From positions 1 through 45,516 of the forward strand of contig NZ_FSRH01000019.1 of assembly GCF_900141635.1 (NCBI RefSeq): a DNA stretch of 45,516 nucleotides. Direction: 5' to 3'. Below are positions 24,714 through 34,581 of this stretch, piece after piece. The stretch's first letter is position 1. Each line of letters opens with the position of its first letter. The notes under the pieces are model-generated. The model had not been told where the DNA came from and ran no database searches. It saw only the letters and a program-made list of their open reading frames with translations. This DNA comes from Peptoclostridium litorale DSM 5388. GTDB taxonomy: Bacteria; Bacillota; Clostridia; Peptostreptococcales; Peptostreptococcaceae. The position numbers were made by a program, and so were the translations under genes.

Positions 24714-25748
24714 TTATCTCTTTGCCCTTTCGTACTGATAAGGCCAGTATTCTATTTCAGATTTCAATTTTTCTGAAGCCTGAATGGGCCAGTAGGGATT
24801 CCTAAGAAGCTCTCTTCCGAGGAATATCATGTCAGCTCTTTTGTTTCTAATGGCCTCGTCAGCCATTGAAGGCTGAATTATAAGGCCCCCGGCTATCACA
24901 GGAAGCTCTGTGATGGCTTTTATTGTTTCGGCGAATTTCAGCTGATAGCCTTCATAAGACTGGACCGGAGCCGGGGTTACTCCTCCAGAGCTCACATTAA
25001 CTATGTCAATCCCCTCGCATTTTACAATGTTTATCATCTGCGCAACGTCGTAGGGATTGTTTCCACATTTGTCGTAGTCGCTTGCAGATACCCTGAGGCA
25101 TATAGGCTTTTCATCGGGCCATGACTTCCTCACTGCCCTTACTATTTTGTACAGGAAATTTGATCGCCTGACCATATCGCCACCGTAATTGTCGGACCTC
25201 ATGTTTGTAACAGGAGACATGAACTGGTTTATCAAATAGCCGTGCGCCGCATGTATCTCTATTATGTCAAACCCGGCAGCATGCGCCCTTTCGGCAGCTT
25301 TTGCAAATGAGCTTATGACATCTTCTATGTCACTTTCATCCATTTCCCTTGGGGCGTGGTAGTCAGTGTCTTTGGTATCGAATGAAACCGGGCTGGCCGA
25401 TATTATGTCTTCCCCCTTTACTACGCATTTCCTGCCTGCGTGGGCAAGCTGAACTCCTATCTTGGCGCCATGACTTTTTACATTTTGAACTATTTTCGAA
25501 AGCCCCTTCACGTGGGAATCGTCCCATATACCAAGGTCTCTTGACGATATCCGCCCTCTCTTCTCGACCGCAGTGGCCTCGAGCATTATTAGCCCAACTC
25601 CGCCTACAGCCCTTGTTCCATAATGAAGAGAATGCCAGTCTTTTGCATAGCCGTTTTCATCAGCGCTGTACATGCACATCGGGGCCATCATTATCCTGTT
25701 TCTTATGTCCATATTTTTTATGGATATTGAATCGAAAAGTCTTTTCAT
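24714..25748 (-). CDS. namA: Old yellow enzyme-type NAD(P)H:flavin oxidoreductase, YqjM/NamA-like
   Basis: This 344-residue FMN enzyme reduces activated C=C bonds (enals, enones, nitro compounds) with NAD(P)H. YqjM-class marks are APMCMYS, with Cys25 and Tyr27 near the flavin, WHSLHYGTRAVGGVGLIMLE, VQLAHAGRK, EIHAAHGYLINQFMSPVTN (His-Ala-Ala-His substrate site) and FLGRELLRNPYWP. Length and motifs suggest a complete protein. GGAGGT precedes the ATG. It is transcribed alone, converging on the hemolysin III-like gene. The physiological substrate is unknown; a detoxifying role is the usual suggestion. Confidence 0.92.
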   Translation of the reverse strand: MKRLFDSISIKNMDIRNRIMMAPMCMYSADENGYAKDWHSLHYGTRAVGGVGLIMLEATAVEKRGRISSRDLGIWDDSHVKGLSKIVQNVKSHGAKIGVQLAHAGRKCVVKGEDIISASPVSFDTKDTDYHAPREMDESDIEDVISSFAKAAERAHAAGFDIIEIHAAHGYLINQFMSPVTNMRSDNYGGDMVRRSNFLYKIVRAVRKSWPDEKPICLRVSASDYDKCGNNPYDVAQMINIVKCEGIDIVNVSSGGVTPAPVQSYEGYQLKFAETIKAITELPVIAGGLIIQPSMADEAIRNKRADMIFLGRELLRNPYWPIQASEKLKSEIEYWPYQYERAKR

Positions 25749-26044
25749 GAAAATACCTCCATATTATAGTATATATGCGGTTGAACTTGTGAAACTCACA
25801 TGGAACTTAGGGTGAAAGACAGGCAAATGATTACACGCATGCCCAATTAATATTATTTCCAAATACTAAAAGAATAATCAGGTGTTTGTATTATATGGGA
25901 TGTAAAATACTCCGGATTATATGGCTTTATGCGGGCTTAACGCGGAATATTCTGTTATAATTATGTTATACAAATGAGAATACTTATGGGAGTGTCGAAT
26001 TATACCATGAGTAATAAAACCAAACTTATCGAGGAGAGCAGAGC

Positions 26045-27229
26045 ATGAAGATAATCCACACGGGAGACTGGCATATAGGCAAGATAGTGCACAATATACA
26101 CATGACTGACGACCAAAGATACATAATGGAAAGGTTCATGGACATACTGGAAAGGGAGAAGCCCGATGTAGTGATCATAGCAGGGGACATATATGACAGG
26201 TCGATACCGCCCGTTGAGGCCGTGGAGCTTTTGGACGAGGTCTTGTCTGGAATGCTAAAAAAGCTTGGAGTAAAGGTAATAGCGGCTGCGGGCAACCACG
26301 ACAGCCCTGACAGGATAAATTTTGCAAGCAGCATATTAGTGGACAAAGGGCTTTACATGAGGGGCAGATTTGAAAATATCACAAATCCAGTAAGCCTCGA
26401 GGACGAGCATGGAAGGGTGAACTTTTATGTGGTTCCATATGCTGAGCCGGCGGTTGTGAGGTCGTATTTTGACAGGGAGGATATTAAAAGCCACGATGAC
26501 GCCATGAAGGCTGTAACCCAGGCGATATATGAAAGCATGGACAAGAATGAGAGGAATGTATTTGTAGGACATGGATTTGTAACGTATACAAGTGGAGACG
26601 GCAAGGAAGAAGAGGCTCTGACAAGCGATTCGGAAAGGCCTCTTTCGATAGGCGGAAGTGAGCACGTGGATGTTTCGTATTTTGAAGGCTTCGACTATGT
26701 TGCGCTTGGGCACCTTCACAGGGCACAAAGGGTAAAGTTTGAAAACATAAGGTATTCGGGCTCCATAATGAAATACTCGTTTTCAGAGCACATGCACAAA
26801 AAATCGGTGACCTGCATTGAAATGGAAGAAAAAGGGGAGACATCCGTAAGCTTCGCAGACATGGAGCCTCTGAGGGACATGAGAGTAATAAAGGGAAGGC
26901 TTGAAGACCTTATAAAAAGCGAGATATATTCGCTTGGCAATGTAGATGACTATATAATGGCGGTTCTTACGGACAGGCAGGAGGTTTACGACGCCATAGG
27001 AAAGCTAAGGGCCGTATATCCAAACATACTGAAAATAGAGATGGAAGGAATTGAAAGAGAGGCAGGGGAGGACAGAAGCTCCGCTGCGGATGAGTTTGTG
27101 AAGAGGGATCCCATAGAGCTTTTTTGTGAATTTTACGAGAACATATCAGGCAAACCGTTTGACCATGAAAAGAGAGATGAGCTTGTTGAAATAACCCAGG
27201 CGATGGACATTGAAGGGAGGCGCTTGTAA
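26045..27229 (+). CDS. sbcD: Exonuclease SbcCD subunit D (Mre11-like nuclease)
   Basis: SbcD is the metal-dependent nuclease subunit of SbcCD, which cuts hairpins and protein-blocked DNA ends. The 394 residues contain the calcineurin-type phosphoesterase motifs: GDWHIGK (7-13), AGDIYDR (46-52), AAGNHDSP and GHGFVTY, then ALGHLHRAQ. The N-terminal half is the nuclease; the C-terminal part contacts SbcC. GAGGAG lies 8 bases before the ATG. Its stop overlaps the sbcC start by one base (TAATG), so the subunits are translationally coupled. Confidence 0.96.
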   Translation: MKIIHTGDWHIGKIVHNIHMTDDQRYIMERFMDILEREKPDVVIIAGDIYDRSIPPVEAVELLDEVLSGMLKKLGVKVIAAAGNHDSPDRINFASSILVDKGLYMRGRFENITNPVSLEDEHGRVNFYVVPYAEPAVVRSYFDREDIKSHDDAMKAVTQAIYESMDKNERNVFVGHGFVTYTSGDGKEEEALTSDSERPLSIGGSEHVDVSYFEGFDYVALGHLHRAQRVKFENIRYSGSIMKYSFSEHMHKKSVTCIEMEEKGETSVSFADMEPLRDMRVIKGRLEDLIKSEIYSLGNVDDYIMAVLTDRQEVYDAIGKLRAVYPNILKIEMEGIEREAGEDRSSAADEFVKRDPIELFCEFYENISGKPFDHEKRDELVEITQAMDIEGRRL

Positions 27230-30200
27230 TGAGGCCCATAAAGCTTGTGATGAGGGCCTTTGGGCCCTATGCAAATGAAGAGAGCATAGATTTTAGGAAA
27301 CTTGAAGGAAAGAACCTTTTCCTGGTGAGCGGACCCACAGGCTCGGGGAAGACGACCATATTTGATGCAATAAGCTTTGCAATGTACGGAGAGACCAGCG
27401 GGAATGAAAGAAGCGCTGAAAGCCTCAGAAGCCAGTTTGCAGACGAAAAGCTGCTCACCCAGGTGGAGCTTGAATTTGAACTGCGCGGGACAATATACCA
27501 TATATCGAGAACTCCTAGGCAGATGAAGCCGAAGACCAGAGGAGACGGATATACGGAGCACGGGGCAAGTGCGGAGCTTCTAGTGCTTAGCGAAGGCGAG
27601 AAGAAGGTCGTAACAGGAATAAAGGACGTAAACGACAAAATTGAGTCTTTAATGGGCATAAACGCAGAGCAGTTCAGGCAGATAATGATGATACCTCAGG
27701 GAGATTTCAGAAGGCTTCTTACAGAAAACAGCCAGGAAAGGGAATCTGTTCTCCAGAAGATATTCGATACGGGAATATACAGGATGATCCAAAACGAGCT
27801 CCAGGCAAGGGCGAAGAAGCTGGGAACTGAAATAGAGAAGGAAAGATCTGTTGTGGATGCGTTTATAAACGGCATAGATTGCGGAGAACATGAAGACATA
27901 GGCAGCCTAATAGAACAAGAGGACAAAAACATAGAGGAGATAAGCATAGCACTTGAAAAGACAATAACAGCAGATGGAAATCTTTTGAAGGAGCTCAAAA
28001 AGGAAATGGAGCTCAAAAGAGAATTGATAGACAGGACAATAGAAGAAATGCAAAAGGCGAGGGAGACAAACAGGAAGCTGGAAGAGCTTGAAACGGCGAA
28101 AAAGACGCTGGAGGAAGAGCTAAAAAGGCAAAGCGACATGGATGACATCCATGTCAGGGCACAAAGAGGTGAAAGCGCTCTTATGGTGGCCGTGTTCGAG
28201 GAGAATTACATGGATAGGAAAAAAGAGCTCGATGAAAAAAGTAGAGCCTTTGCAAATGCGGCCGTTGATCTAAATGCGGCTGTTGAGCTGCATGACAAAC
28301 TGCAAATAAGATACATGGAGGCGACTTCACAGGAGGCCCAGATTAAAATGCAGTCTCTGTCGGATGAAATATTAAAGTTGAGAGGCTACCTGGACAAGGT
28401 AAGAGGAATAAAAGGGCTGGAAACTTCTGCAAATGAGCTTGGAGGGGAATGCTTGCTTCTCCAGAAGCAAGGGGAATCGCAAAAGCTGGAAGTTAAAAAG
28501 CTGAGGGAAGAAGTACTGGGAATTGGAGCTGAAAGAGACAGATCAAAAGATGCCCAGATAGAGCTTGAAAAGACATTTGCAAAGCTTTCCGGAATAAAGG
28601 ATGTAATGGAAAAGCTAAAAAGAGTCATTCATGTTTACGAGCAGCTGCAAGGGGCGGAAAAAGAGTCGTTGGAAGACGAAAAACTATTAAAGAGCGCAAA
28701 TGAAGCATACGACAAAAAAGCTCAAAAGCTGGACGAAATGACCCGAAAATACAATATGAACCAGGCAGCCTACCTTGCGAGGGACCTTATGCCTGGAAAG
28801 CCCTGCCCGGTATGCGGATCGACTCACCATGAAAAGCTCGCCCAGTTTTCAGACGACGCTCCTTCTAGCGAGGATGTTGAAAAGGCCGCAGAAAGTTTGG
28901 AAAAATCAAGAAGGGAAAAGAGCGAGCTGGAAAAGCAGCACATAAAAAGTGCACAAAAAGTCGAGCAAAAAGAGGGAGAGCTTTATGAAAGGTTCAACGA
29001 TGCATTCAAATATGAAGCTTCAAAAACGGATAGGGATTCAGTGCTACAAATGGCAAGGCTGGAGTATGGAAAAAGCGGGAAGGCAGCCGAAGCAATTGAA
29101 AAAGAGATTGAGGAGCTTGAAAAGCTAGGCAGGGCTGCAAAGGCCCATATTGAAAAAATAGATGAAAACACAAAAAAAATAGGGCTGCTTGAAGAGGAAG
29201 CCGAAAAAACGGCAAAAACCCTTGAAGAGAAAAAGGCGCATCATCAAAAGAGCGTTACATTGCTGGATCAGATATACAAAGAGGTGCCGGAAGAAATAAG
29301 GGAATATGAAGCGCTTGAGAAGCTGATAAGCAGTAGGGAAAGGCAAAGAGACCGTGAAAGGGAGGACCTTGAAAATATCAGGAAGGATCTTGAAAATGCA
29401 ATGGGCAAAAGGGCATCCCTTGAATCATTGAAAGTGCAGCTTGAAAAGGACAGCGAGAAGCTGAAAAATATAGTTGAAAAGGCAAAAGAGGAATTTAAAT
29501 CCGGAGCAAATGAAGCGGGTTTTGAAGGATACAATGAATATGTTGATTCAAAGCTTGAAAAAAAGCAGATTGAAAGATATAAAAAACAGGCTGAAGAATA
29601 TAGACAAAATGTGTATACTTTAAAAAAGCAGATTGAAAACTTAAAACGCGAAACTGCGGGAACAGCCATTGCAAACATCGATGAAATGAAAAAAAACAAA
29701 AAAGGGCAGAGCCAAGAGCAGGAAGAAATAATGAAAAAAATGAGCATGGTTGAAAAGAGATCATCCAAAAACAGGGGGATACTCGGGGACATAGACTCAA
29801 GAATGAAAATCATAGGACAGCGCGAAAAAAGATACGGACTTGTAGCACAGATTGCAAAAATAGCAAATGGGAAGAATTCAAAGCAGATGACTTTTGAAAG
29901 ATATGTGCTTGCGGCGTTTTTAGAGGACATACTCAGCGCTGCGAATTCAAGGCTTAAAAAGATGAGCTCGGGAAGGTATGAACTGCTCAGAACAGAGGAG
30001 CTTGAGCGGAAAAACAAGCAAAGCGGACTTGAGCTGAAGGTATTTGACAATTATACAGGCAAGGCAAGGCATGTAAAGACGCTTTCAGGCGGTGAAAGCT
30101 TCAAGGCTTCGCTCTCGATGGCGCTGGGGCTTTCAGATGTAGTCCAGTCGCACTGCGGCGGTGTGAGGCTCGATACAATGTTTATAGACGAGGGATTTGG

Positions 30201-30375
30201 AACTCTCGACCCCGAATCGCTGGATAGCGCCATAGGCTGCCTTATAGACCTTCAAAAATCAGGAAGGCTGGTCGGAATAATATCCCATGTTCCAGAGCTA
30301 AAGGAGAGAATAGATGCAAGACTTGAGGTATATTCCACAAGCAGCGGAAGCACCACTGAATTTTTAGTGATGTAG
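27229..30375 (+). CDS. sbcC: Exonuclease SbcCD subunit C (Rad50-like ATPase)
   Basis: The 1048-residue SMC-like ATPase has Walker [10 protein letters not shown] near residue 36. Two long coiled coils surround a zinc hook, Cys526-Pro-Val-Cys529 ([13 protein letters not shown]). The C-terminal ATPase lobe carries the signature [17 protein letters not shown] and Walker [12 protein letters not shown]. Dimerised heads plus SbcD bind DNA ends, and ATP hydrolysis opens access for the nuclease; the hook joins two arms. The length is normal for the family and no interruption is seen. Forward overlap with sbcD marks one operon. The EAL-HDOD gene starts 17 bases later and may be cotranscribed. Confidence 0.96.
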   Translation: MRPIKLVMRAFGPYANEESIDFRKLEGKNLFLVSGPTGSGKTTIFDAISFAMYGETSGNERSAESLRSQFADEKLLTQVELEFELRGTIYHISRTPRQMKPKTRGDGYTEHGASAELLVLSEGEKKVVTGIKDVNDKIESLMGINAEQFRQIMMIPQGDFRRLLTENSQERESVLQKIFDTGIYRMIQNELQARAKKLGTEIEKERSVVDAFINGIDCGEHEDIGSLIEQEDKNIEEISIALEKTITADGNLLKELKKEMELKRELIDRTIEEMQKARETNRKLEELETAKKTLEEELKRQSDMDDIHVRAQRGESALMVAVFEENYMDRKKELDEKSRAFANAAVDLNAAVELHDKLQIRYMEATSQEAQIKMQSLSDEILKLRGYLDKVRGIKGLETSANELGGECLLLQKQGESQKLEVKKLREEVLGIGAERDRSKDAQIELEKTFAKLSGIKDVMEKLKRVIHVYEQLQGAEKESLEDEKLLKSANEAYDKKAQKLDEMTRKYNMNQAAYLARDLMPGKPCPVCGSTHHEKLAQFSDDAPSSEDVEKAAESLEKSRREKSELEKQHIKSAQKVEQKEGELYERFNDAFKYEASKTDRDSVLQMARLEYGKSGKAAEAIEKEIEELEKLGRAAKAHIEKIDENTKKIGLLEEEAEKTAKTLEEKKAHHQKSVTLLDQIYKEVPEEIREYEALEKLISSRERQRDREREDLENIRKDLENAMGKRASLESLKVQLEKDSEKLKNIVEKAKEEFKSGANEAGFEGYNEYVDSKLEKKQIERYKKQAEEYRQNVYTLKKQIENLKRETAGTAIANIDEMKKNKKGQSQEQEEIMKKMSMVEKRSSKNRGILGDIDSRMKIIGQREKRYGLVAQIAKIANGKNSKQMTFERYVLAAFLEDILSAANSRLKKMSSGRYELLRTEELERKNKQSGLELKVFDNYTGKARHVKTLSGGESFKASLSMALGLSDVVQSHCGGVRLDTMFIDEGFGTLDPESLDSAIGCLIDLQKSGRLVGIISHVPELKERIDARLEVYSTSSGSTTEFLVM

Positions 30376-30392
30376 ATTGGAGATGTGAATAT

Positions 30393-31610
30393 ATGTATAC
30401 ATTCTTGGCCAGGCAGCCTATATTTGACAGGAAACAGAAGGTCTATGCATACGAAATATTTTATAGAAGCAGCATGGCCAACAGGGCTGGAAATATTATA
30501 AAGCAAGATGAAGCCACTTCGAAGGTGATAATAGACACATTTCAGAATTTCGGAATAAAAAAGCTCACAGGGGGCAAACCGGCATTTATAAATTTCACTG
30601 AGAATCTCATAAAGGACGAGGTCGCAACACTGTTCTCCCAAAAGCTTTTGGTGGTTGAAATACTCGAGCACGTAAAGCCGGACAAACAGATAGTTGAAAA
30701 ATGCATTCGACTCAAGGAAAGAGGCTACAAGCTGGCGCTTGACGACTTTGTATATTCGGATGAATACAGGCCCCTTATGGACATAGCGGATTTTGTGAAA
30801 GTGGACTTTTTGAATATGGAAAGGCATGAAATACTTGAAACGGTCAAAATGTTCAAGGGCACCAATGTAAAACTGCTCGCGGAAAAAGTCGAGACCCTTG
30901 AAGATTTTGAATACGCAAAAAAACTCGGATTTGCGCTTTTTCAGGGCTTTTTTTTCAGCAAGCCCGAAATACTTTCGGCAAAGAGCCTCTCGCCCCTTAA
31001 GATAAGCTATATGAAGCTTGTGGAAAAAGTAAACAGGGACGAAATGGATTTCAATGAGCTTGTAGATGTCATAAGAATGGACCTGTCGCTTAACTACAAT
31101 ATTTTAAGGCTTGCAAATTCATCATATTTTGGGTTCAGGAATGAAATAAGGTCAGTGCGCCATGCGCTTGTGGCTATAGGAGAGCAGGAGATAAAAAAAT
31201 GGGTGATACTAATGGCTCTCAAGGGAATTGGAAAAGACCAGCCAGACGAAATCGTCAGGCAGTCCCTCATAAGGGCGAGATTTGCAGAGCTGATAGCCAG
31301 CAGGACTGTTTTTGGGGCTCTCAAGGAGGAGCTTTTCATGGCAGGACTGTTTTCGATGCTTGACGTACTTTTAAGCAGACCTATTGTGGAAATACTGTAT
31401 GAAATGAGGATTTCCGACGACATAAAGGATTTGCTTTTAAAAGACAGGGGGCCTCTTGTGCACATATACAGGTTTGTAATAGCCTATGAAAGAGGCCGAT
31501 GGGATCAGGCAATGGAACATATGAAGATTCTTGGAATAAGCCAAAAGAACGCAATCGATTCATACATAGAGGCCATACTTTGGTGCGACGGAATTATGGA
31601 AGAATGCTAA
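30393..31610 (+). CDS. EAL-HDOD signalling protein (YuxH-like)
   Basis: The 405-residue cytoplasmic protein has an EAL-type domain (about 1-200) followed by HDOD (about 200-395), as in YuxH. The EAL domain is only partly conserved: the signature reads EIF in VYAYEIFYR, FINFTEN and VVEILEH are kept, but DDFG is DDFV and the QGF-like motif is present as QGFFFSKP. Cyclic di-GMP hydrolysis is therefore doubtful, and a binding or adaptor role is more likely. The HDOD part (NYNILRLANSSYFGFR, SVRHALVAIGEQEIKKW) is also typically non-catalytic. It follows sbcC by 17 bases with GGAGATG at its start; the link to DNA repair is positional only. Confidence 0.88.
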   Translation: MYTFLARQPIFDRKQKVYAYEIFYRSSMANRAGNIIKQDEATSKVIIDTFQNFGIKKLTGGKPAFINFTENLIKDEVATLFSQKLLVVEILEHVKPDKQIVEKCIRLKERGYKLALDDFVYSDEYRPLMDIADFVKVDFLNMERHEILETVKMFKGTNVKLLAEKVETLEDFEYAKKLGFALFQGFFFSKPEILSAKSLSPLKISYMKLVEKVNRDEMDFNELVDVIRMDLSLNYNILRLANSSYFGFRNEIRSVRHALVAIGEQEIKKWVILMALKGIGKDQPDEIVRQSLIRARFAELIASRTVFGALKEELFMAGLFSMLDVLLSRPIVEILYEMRISDDIKDLLLKDRGPLVHIYRFVIAYERGRWDQAMEHMKILGISQKNAIDSYIEAILWCDGIMEEC

Positions 31611-31612
31611 AC

Positions 31613-31657
31613 CGGAATAAAAAGGCGGCCCCTTCGAGGAGCCGCCTTTTTATTCCG
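31613..31657. terminator. Bidirectional terminator overlapping the end of the rubrerythrin-like gene
   Basis: A 17-bp perfect stem (31613-31629 with 31641-31657) includes AAAAAGGCGGC and its complement with internal T tracts. Its right arm contains the last codons of the minus-strand gene ending at 31650, so it serves both directions. Confidence 0.85.
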
Positions 31658-32210
31658 AAGTTAGATATATATGCTGTTTTTCGACTTCTGAAAGGACCTT
31701 GAATACTTCTTTTATTTTGGGGGAACATACGCTGTCCATGTTTTTTTCGTAAAATGCAACGGCGTGTATTTCTCTTGAATGAGCCTCTTTTATGAGGAGT
31801 ACGTCGCTTGAAAGCTTCTCATAATATGTAGGCTTTGTAAGCGTTGGAAGGCTTTCAAAACCGCCCATTTTCATGTGGATTCGCGCATGCATCATCTCTA
31901 TGTTGCTTAGGTCATCGAACATGATTTTAGTATTTTCGTCTTTTGCAAGCTTTGAGGCCTCGCTATAGAATTCTCCGTTGAACACTTCGAGCTTCATGGC
32001 CTTGTCAAGAACATCCAGGGTCACTTGGTCGAGAGATTCGTCTATTTGAATAAATATGTCGCCTTCGGATGAAATGTATGGGCTGTCAGCTCCGCAAAAC
32101 GGACAGTACAGATTCTCAAAACTGTTGCCGTTTAAAAATGAATTCTTGTTTATGTGAATATTGGATGAATTTACATTCATACCGCATATAAGGCATTTGA
32201 AAGATTCCAC
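31650..32210 (-). CDS. Rubrerythrin-like protein with N-terminal zinc-ribbon/rubredoxin-type site
   Basis: This 186-residue protein has an N-terminal four-cysteine site (Cys6, Cys9, Cys36, Cys39) of rubredoxin or zinc-ribbon type, then a four-helix ferritin-like domain. Possible diiron ligands are E-x-x-H in IEMMHARIH and E-x-x-H in VEKQHIY, with Glu residues in KLEVFNGEFYSEA. Classical rubrerythrin has the rubredoxin at the C-terminus, so the order here is reversed. A peroxide-scavenging or iron-sensing role is plausible but unproven, since not every expected ligand could be placed. GTG at 32210 has GGAGGAAA upstream. It follows the YczE-like gene by 21 bases. Confidence 0.75.
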   Translation of the reverse strand: MESFKCLICGMNVNSSNIHINKNSFLNGNSFENLYCPFCGADSPYISSEGDIFIQIDESLDQVTLDVLDKAMKLEVFNGEFYSEASKLAKDENTKIMFDDLSNIEMMHARIHMKMGGFESLPTLTKPTYYEKLSSDVLLIKEAHSREIHAVAFYEKNMDSVCSPKIKEVFKVLSEVEKQHIYLTSE

Positions 32211-32231
32211 TTCATTTCCTCCTTCTTGTGT

Positions 32232-32909
32232 TCATGCAGCTTTTTTGTTTTTAATTTCGACTATTTTTTGGGCCATCCATCTTATGTCGTCGTCTATGAA
32301 CCTGTGGTGTATCTTGCTGACGTCAAATCTGAAAAGCTTGAATGCGAGCTGTACAAAATGACCTATTGTAAGGGCTATTATCACTGTGCCTATCCCGAAG
32401 AAACCTCCAAGAAAATATCCCACTGTGAGAGCAGAAATTTCAATTGAATTTCTTATGAACTGAACGGACTTGCTTGATCTTTTTGCAATGACAACCATGA
32501 GTCCGTCCCTTGGGCCAGAGCCAAGCTCTGCACTCATATAATAGTAGCTGCCTATGCCTATCAGAAACATTCCTCCTGATATCATAAAAATTTGAAAGGG
32601 CAGGCTGGAAACAACAGGGATTATGTTGTTTAGCATCAAAAAATCCATGAAAAGCCCTATGAGGACTGTGTTTAAGAGTGTTCCCCAACCAAGCCTTTCA
32701 CCAAAGAAACTTGTGAATATAACTATTACAAATCCCGTACATATGCTGGCTTGACCGATTGTTATGCCCGTTTTGAGAGAGACGCCCTGGTGGAAAACAT
32801 CCCACGGGCCAAGTCCCAGACCGGCGTTTATCAGCATGACTATCCCTACGGAACATATGAATAAGCCGAATAAAAGCTTTGAAAACCTTATTATTATATC
32901 CTTCATCAT
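32232..32909 (-). CDS. YczE/YitT-family membrane protein
   Basis: The 225-residue protein has about five hydrophobic helices and family sequences INAGLGLGPWDVFHQGVSLKTGITIGQASI and SAELGSGPRDGLMVVI. Homologues in Firmicutes are predicted membrane proteins of unknown transport function. The ATG has GGAGGTTAT upstream. The rubrerythrin-like gene follows 21 bases after its stop, so the two are probably one transcript. The paired GLGPWD and GSGPRDG motifs at about 34 and 128 suggest internal symmetry. Nothing in the sequence identifies a substrate. Confidence 0.85.
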   Translation of the reverse strand: MMKDIIIRFSKLLFGLFICSVGIVMLINAGLGLGPWDVFHQGVSLKTGITIGQASICTGFVIVIFTSFFGERLGWGTLLNTVLIGLFMDFLMLNNIIPVVSSLPFQIFMISGGMFLIGIGSYYYMSAELGSGPRDGLMVVIAKRSSKSVQFIRNSIEISALTVGYFLGGFFGIGTVIIALTIGHFVQLAFKLFRFDVSKIHHRFIDDDIRWMAQKIVEIKNKKAA

Positions 32910-33163
32910 AAAATTGATAACCTCCGTGCAAAATTAAATTTGCAAAATAAAAAAGTTGACATTGAACCTGTTTTGGATACAGTATTTTTATATATTCCAT
33001 TCTATCAAATTTACAGGCGCATAACTACAAAAAATAATAATATGTCAATAAATATCGACTAAAAAGGATTGATAATGCGTTTAATATGGAATATACAAAT
33101 ATATAATGTGATATGGGAAGCGCAAACTGAAAAATAAAAAGACAGAAGCCAGGAGGGTTCAGA

Positions 33164-33802
33164 TTGAAAGACATTAATGAAAAGATATCGGGAAGATATG
33201 ACAGGATTGCAAGGATATATGATATTTTGGAGGAGCCCATGGAAAAAATGGTCCTTTCCAGATGGAGAGAAGAGCTTATGTATGAACTTGAAGGGAAAAT
33301 ACTTGAAATCGGCGTTGGAACCGGTAAAAATATAGAATACTATCCTGAAGGCGCAGACATAACAGCTATAGACTTTAGCGGTAAAATGCTTCAAAGGGCA
33401 GAAGATCGAGCGGTAAGACTCGGGAAAAATGTCAAGCTCATGCTGATGGACGCACAGGATATGGAATTTGAAGACAATACTTTCGATACTGTATTTACCA
33501 CGTGTGTATTTTGTTCGGTACCCGATCCTGTAAAGGGGCTTAGGGAAATAATGAGAGTGTGCAGGGATGGAGGGAAAATAATAATGATAGAGCACGTCAG
33601 AAGCGAAGGAAGAATAGTTGGGGCGCTTATGGACATATTGAATCCATTGGTAGTAACCTCTTATGGAGCCAACATAAACAGGAGAACTGTTGAAAATGTA
33701 AGGGCTGCGGGATTTACGGACATACATGTGGAAAATCTATGGAAGGACATAGTCAAGAAGATAGTCATACACAATGTAAAAAAGCCGCATATAAGGCCTT
33801 GA
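33164..33802 (+). CDS. Class I SAM-dependent methyltransferase
   Basis: The 212-residue methyltransferase (Methyltransf_11/UbiE-like) has motif I LEIGVGTGKNIEYYP (about 47-61), the following acidic loop DITAIDFS, motif II-like DAQDMEFEDNTFDTVFTTCV and motif III-like VKGLREIMRVCRDGGKIIM. It should transfer a methyl group from S-adenosylmethionine to a small molecule or lipid; the acceptor is unknown. TTG at 33164 has GGAGGG upstream. It stands alone, with about 250 bases of gene-free sequence before it and a bidirectional terminator after it. Confidence 0.9.
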   Translation: MKDINEKISGRYDRIARIYDILEEPMEKMVLSRWREELMYELEGKILEIGVGTGKNIEYYPEGADITAIDFSGKMLQRAEDRAVRLGKNVKLMLMDAQDMEFEDNTFDTVFTTCVFCSVPDPVKGLREIMRVCRDGGKIIMIEHVRSEGRIVGALMDILNPLVVTSYGANINRRTVENVRAAGFTDIHVENLWKDIVKKIVIHNVKKPHIRP

Positions 33803-33899
33803 TCATCTGGCGTTTTATATAAAAATGAAAATTGTGATCGAGTTCTGAATGTTGTATATATTTACAATAAAGGATTTTAATTCGTTTTCGAAATTTCAA

Positions 33900-33935
33900 A
33901 AAACAAAGCCGCTACTGAAGTAGCGGCTTTGTTTT
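33900..33935. terminator. Bidirectional terminator between methyltransferase and Dps-like genes
   Basis: A perfect 16-bp stem (AAAACAAAGCCGCTAC at 33900-33915 and complement at 33920-33935) with a 4-base loop has A and T tracts on both sides. Confidence 0.88.
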
Positions 33936-33941
33936 CAATAT

Positions 33942-34493
33942 TTATCTTAAGAATTTTGAAACAAATGGAGAAGTTTCTCCTCTTCTCATAAAATGTCCCG
34001 AAGGTCCCTCGCCTAAGAATTCAGAGAACCAAGATTCATGTTCAATTTCTTCATTGAGTATTGCCAATGCCAAGTCATAAGTCCTGTGGTCCTTGCCTGC
34101 AGTCATGTTGCATATTTCAGTGTAACCTCTGACAGCGCATCTTTCTGCGTTCACTAAAACCTTTAGCATTTCCTCGACATTTGTCGGATCTGCCGGTAGA
34201 TTCGCGGGAGGACATGCTGATATATCGTGAAATGCCTTCATGTCATCTGGCAGCTTTCCACCAAGCTCATATATCCTGGGCACGAGCGCCTCAAAGTGAT
34301 TCCTGTCCTCTATTCGTGCAACCTCGGCTATCTCCTTTACGCCTTCGCCCTTGAGTCCAATGAGGTTGGCACGGAGAATAGTGTAATAATAATAGGTGGT
34401 CAGCTCTGCCGATGCGTTTTTTATAAGTAGTTCAAGTAGCTTATCAACATCAACACCTGATTTTTCAACCATCTCTCTCGCAACTCTTGCCAT
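33942..34493 (-). CDS. Dps-like ferritin (DpsL/thioferritin type)
   Basis: The 183-residue ferritin-fold protein is close to the anaerobic Dps-like group, rather than classical Dps or bacterioferritin. Probable iron ligands are Glu in NASAELTTYYYYTIL, E-x-x-H-type residues in RIEDRNHFEALVPRI, Glu in VNAERCAVRGYTE and ILNEEIEHESWF. Cysteines in ISACPPANLP and AERCAV may form the paired-thiol feature described for this group. Such proteins oxidise and store iron, consuming peroxide, and form 12-mers. The ATG at 34493 has AAGGAG about 11 bases upstream; GTG 34505 and TTG 34502 are closer. The frameshifted ferredoxin gene lies just upstream on the same strand. Confidence 0.85.
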   Translation of the reverse strand: MARVAREMVEKSGVDVDKLLELLIKNASAELTTYYYYTILRANLIGLKGEGVKEIAEVARIEDRNHFEALVPRIYELGGKLPDDMKAFHDISACPPANLPADPTNVEEMLKVLVNAERCAVRGYTEICNMTAGKDHRTYDLALAILNEEIEHESWFSEFLGEGPSGHFMRRGETSPFVSKFLR

Positions 34494-34581
34494 CTTAAAC
34501 AACACTCCTTTCGAATTTCAAATCATCATATCTTCATATCCAATGCTATTTGTTTGTGAATACTACACTTTTGCACCTACC

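Noticed and set aside
25749-26044. Promoter or riboswitch upstream of sbcD
   Set aside because: A TATAAT occurs at 25956-25961 but no acceptable -35 lies at the right distance, and no conserved RNA motif is visible.
29268-30050. Long minus-strand open frame inside sbcC
   Set aside because: Serine-rich low-complexity product caused by coiled-coil codon bias on the other strand; no ribosome site.
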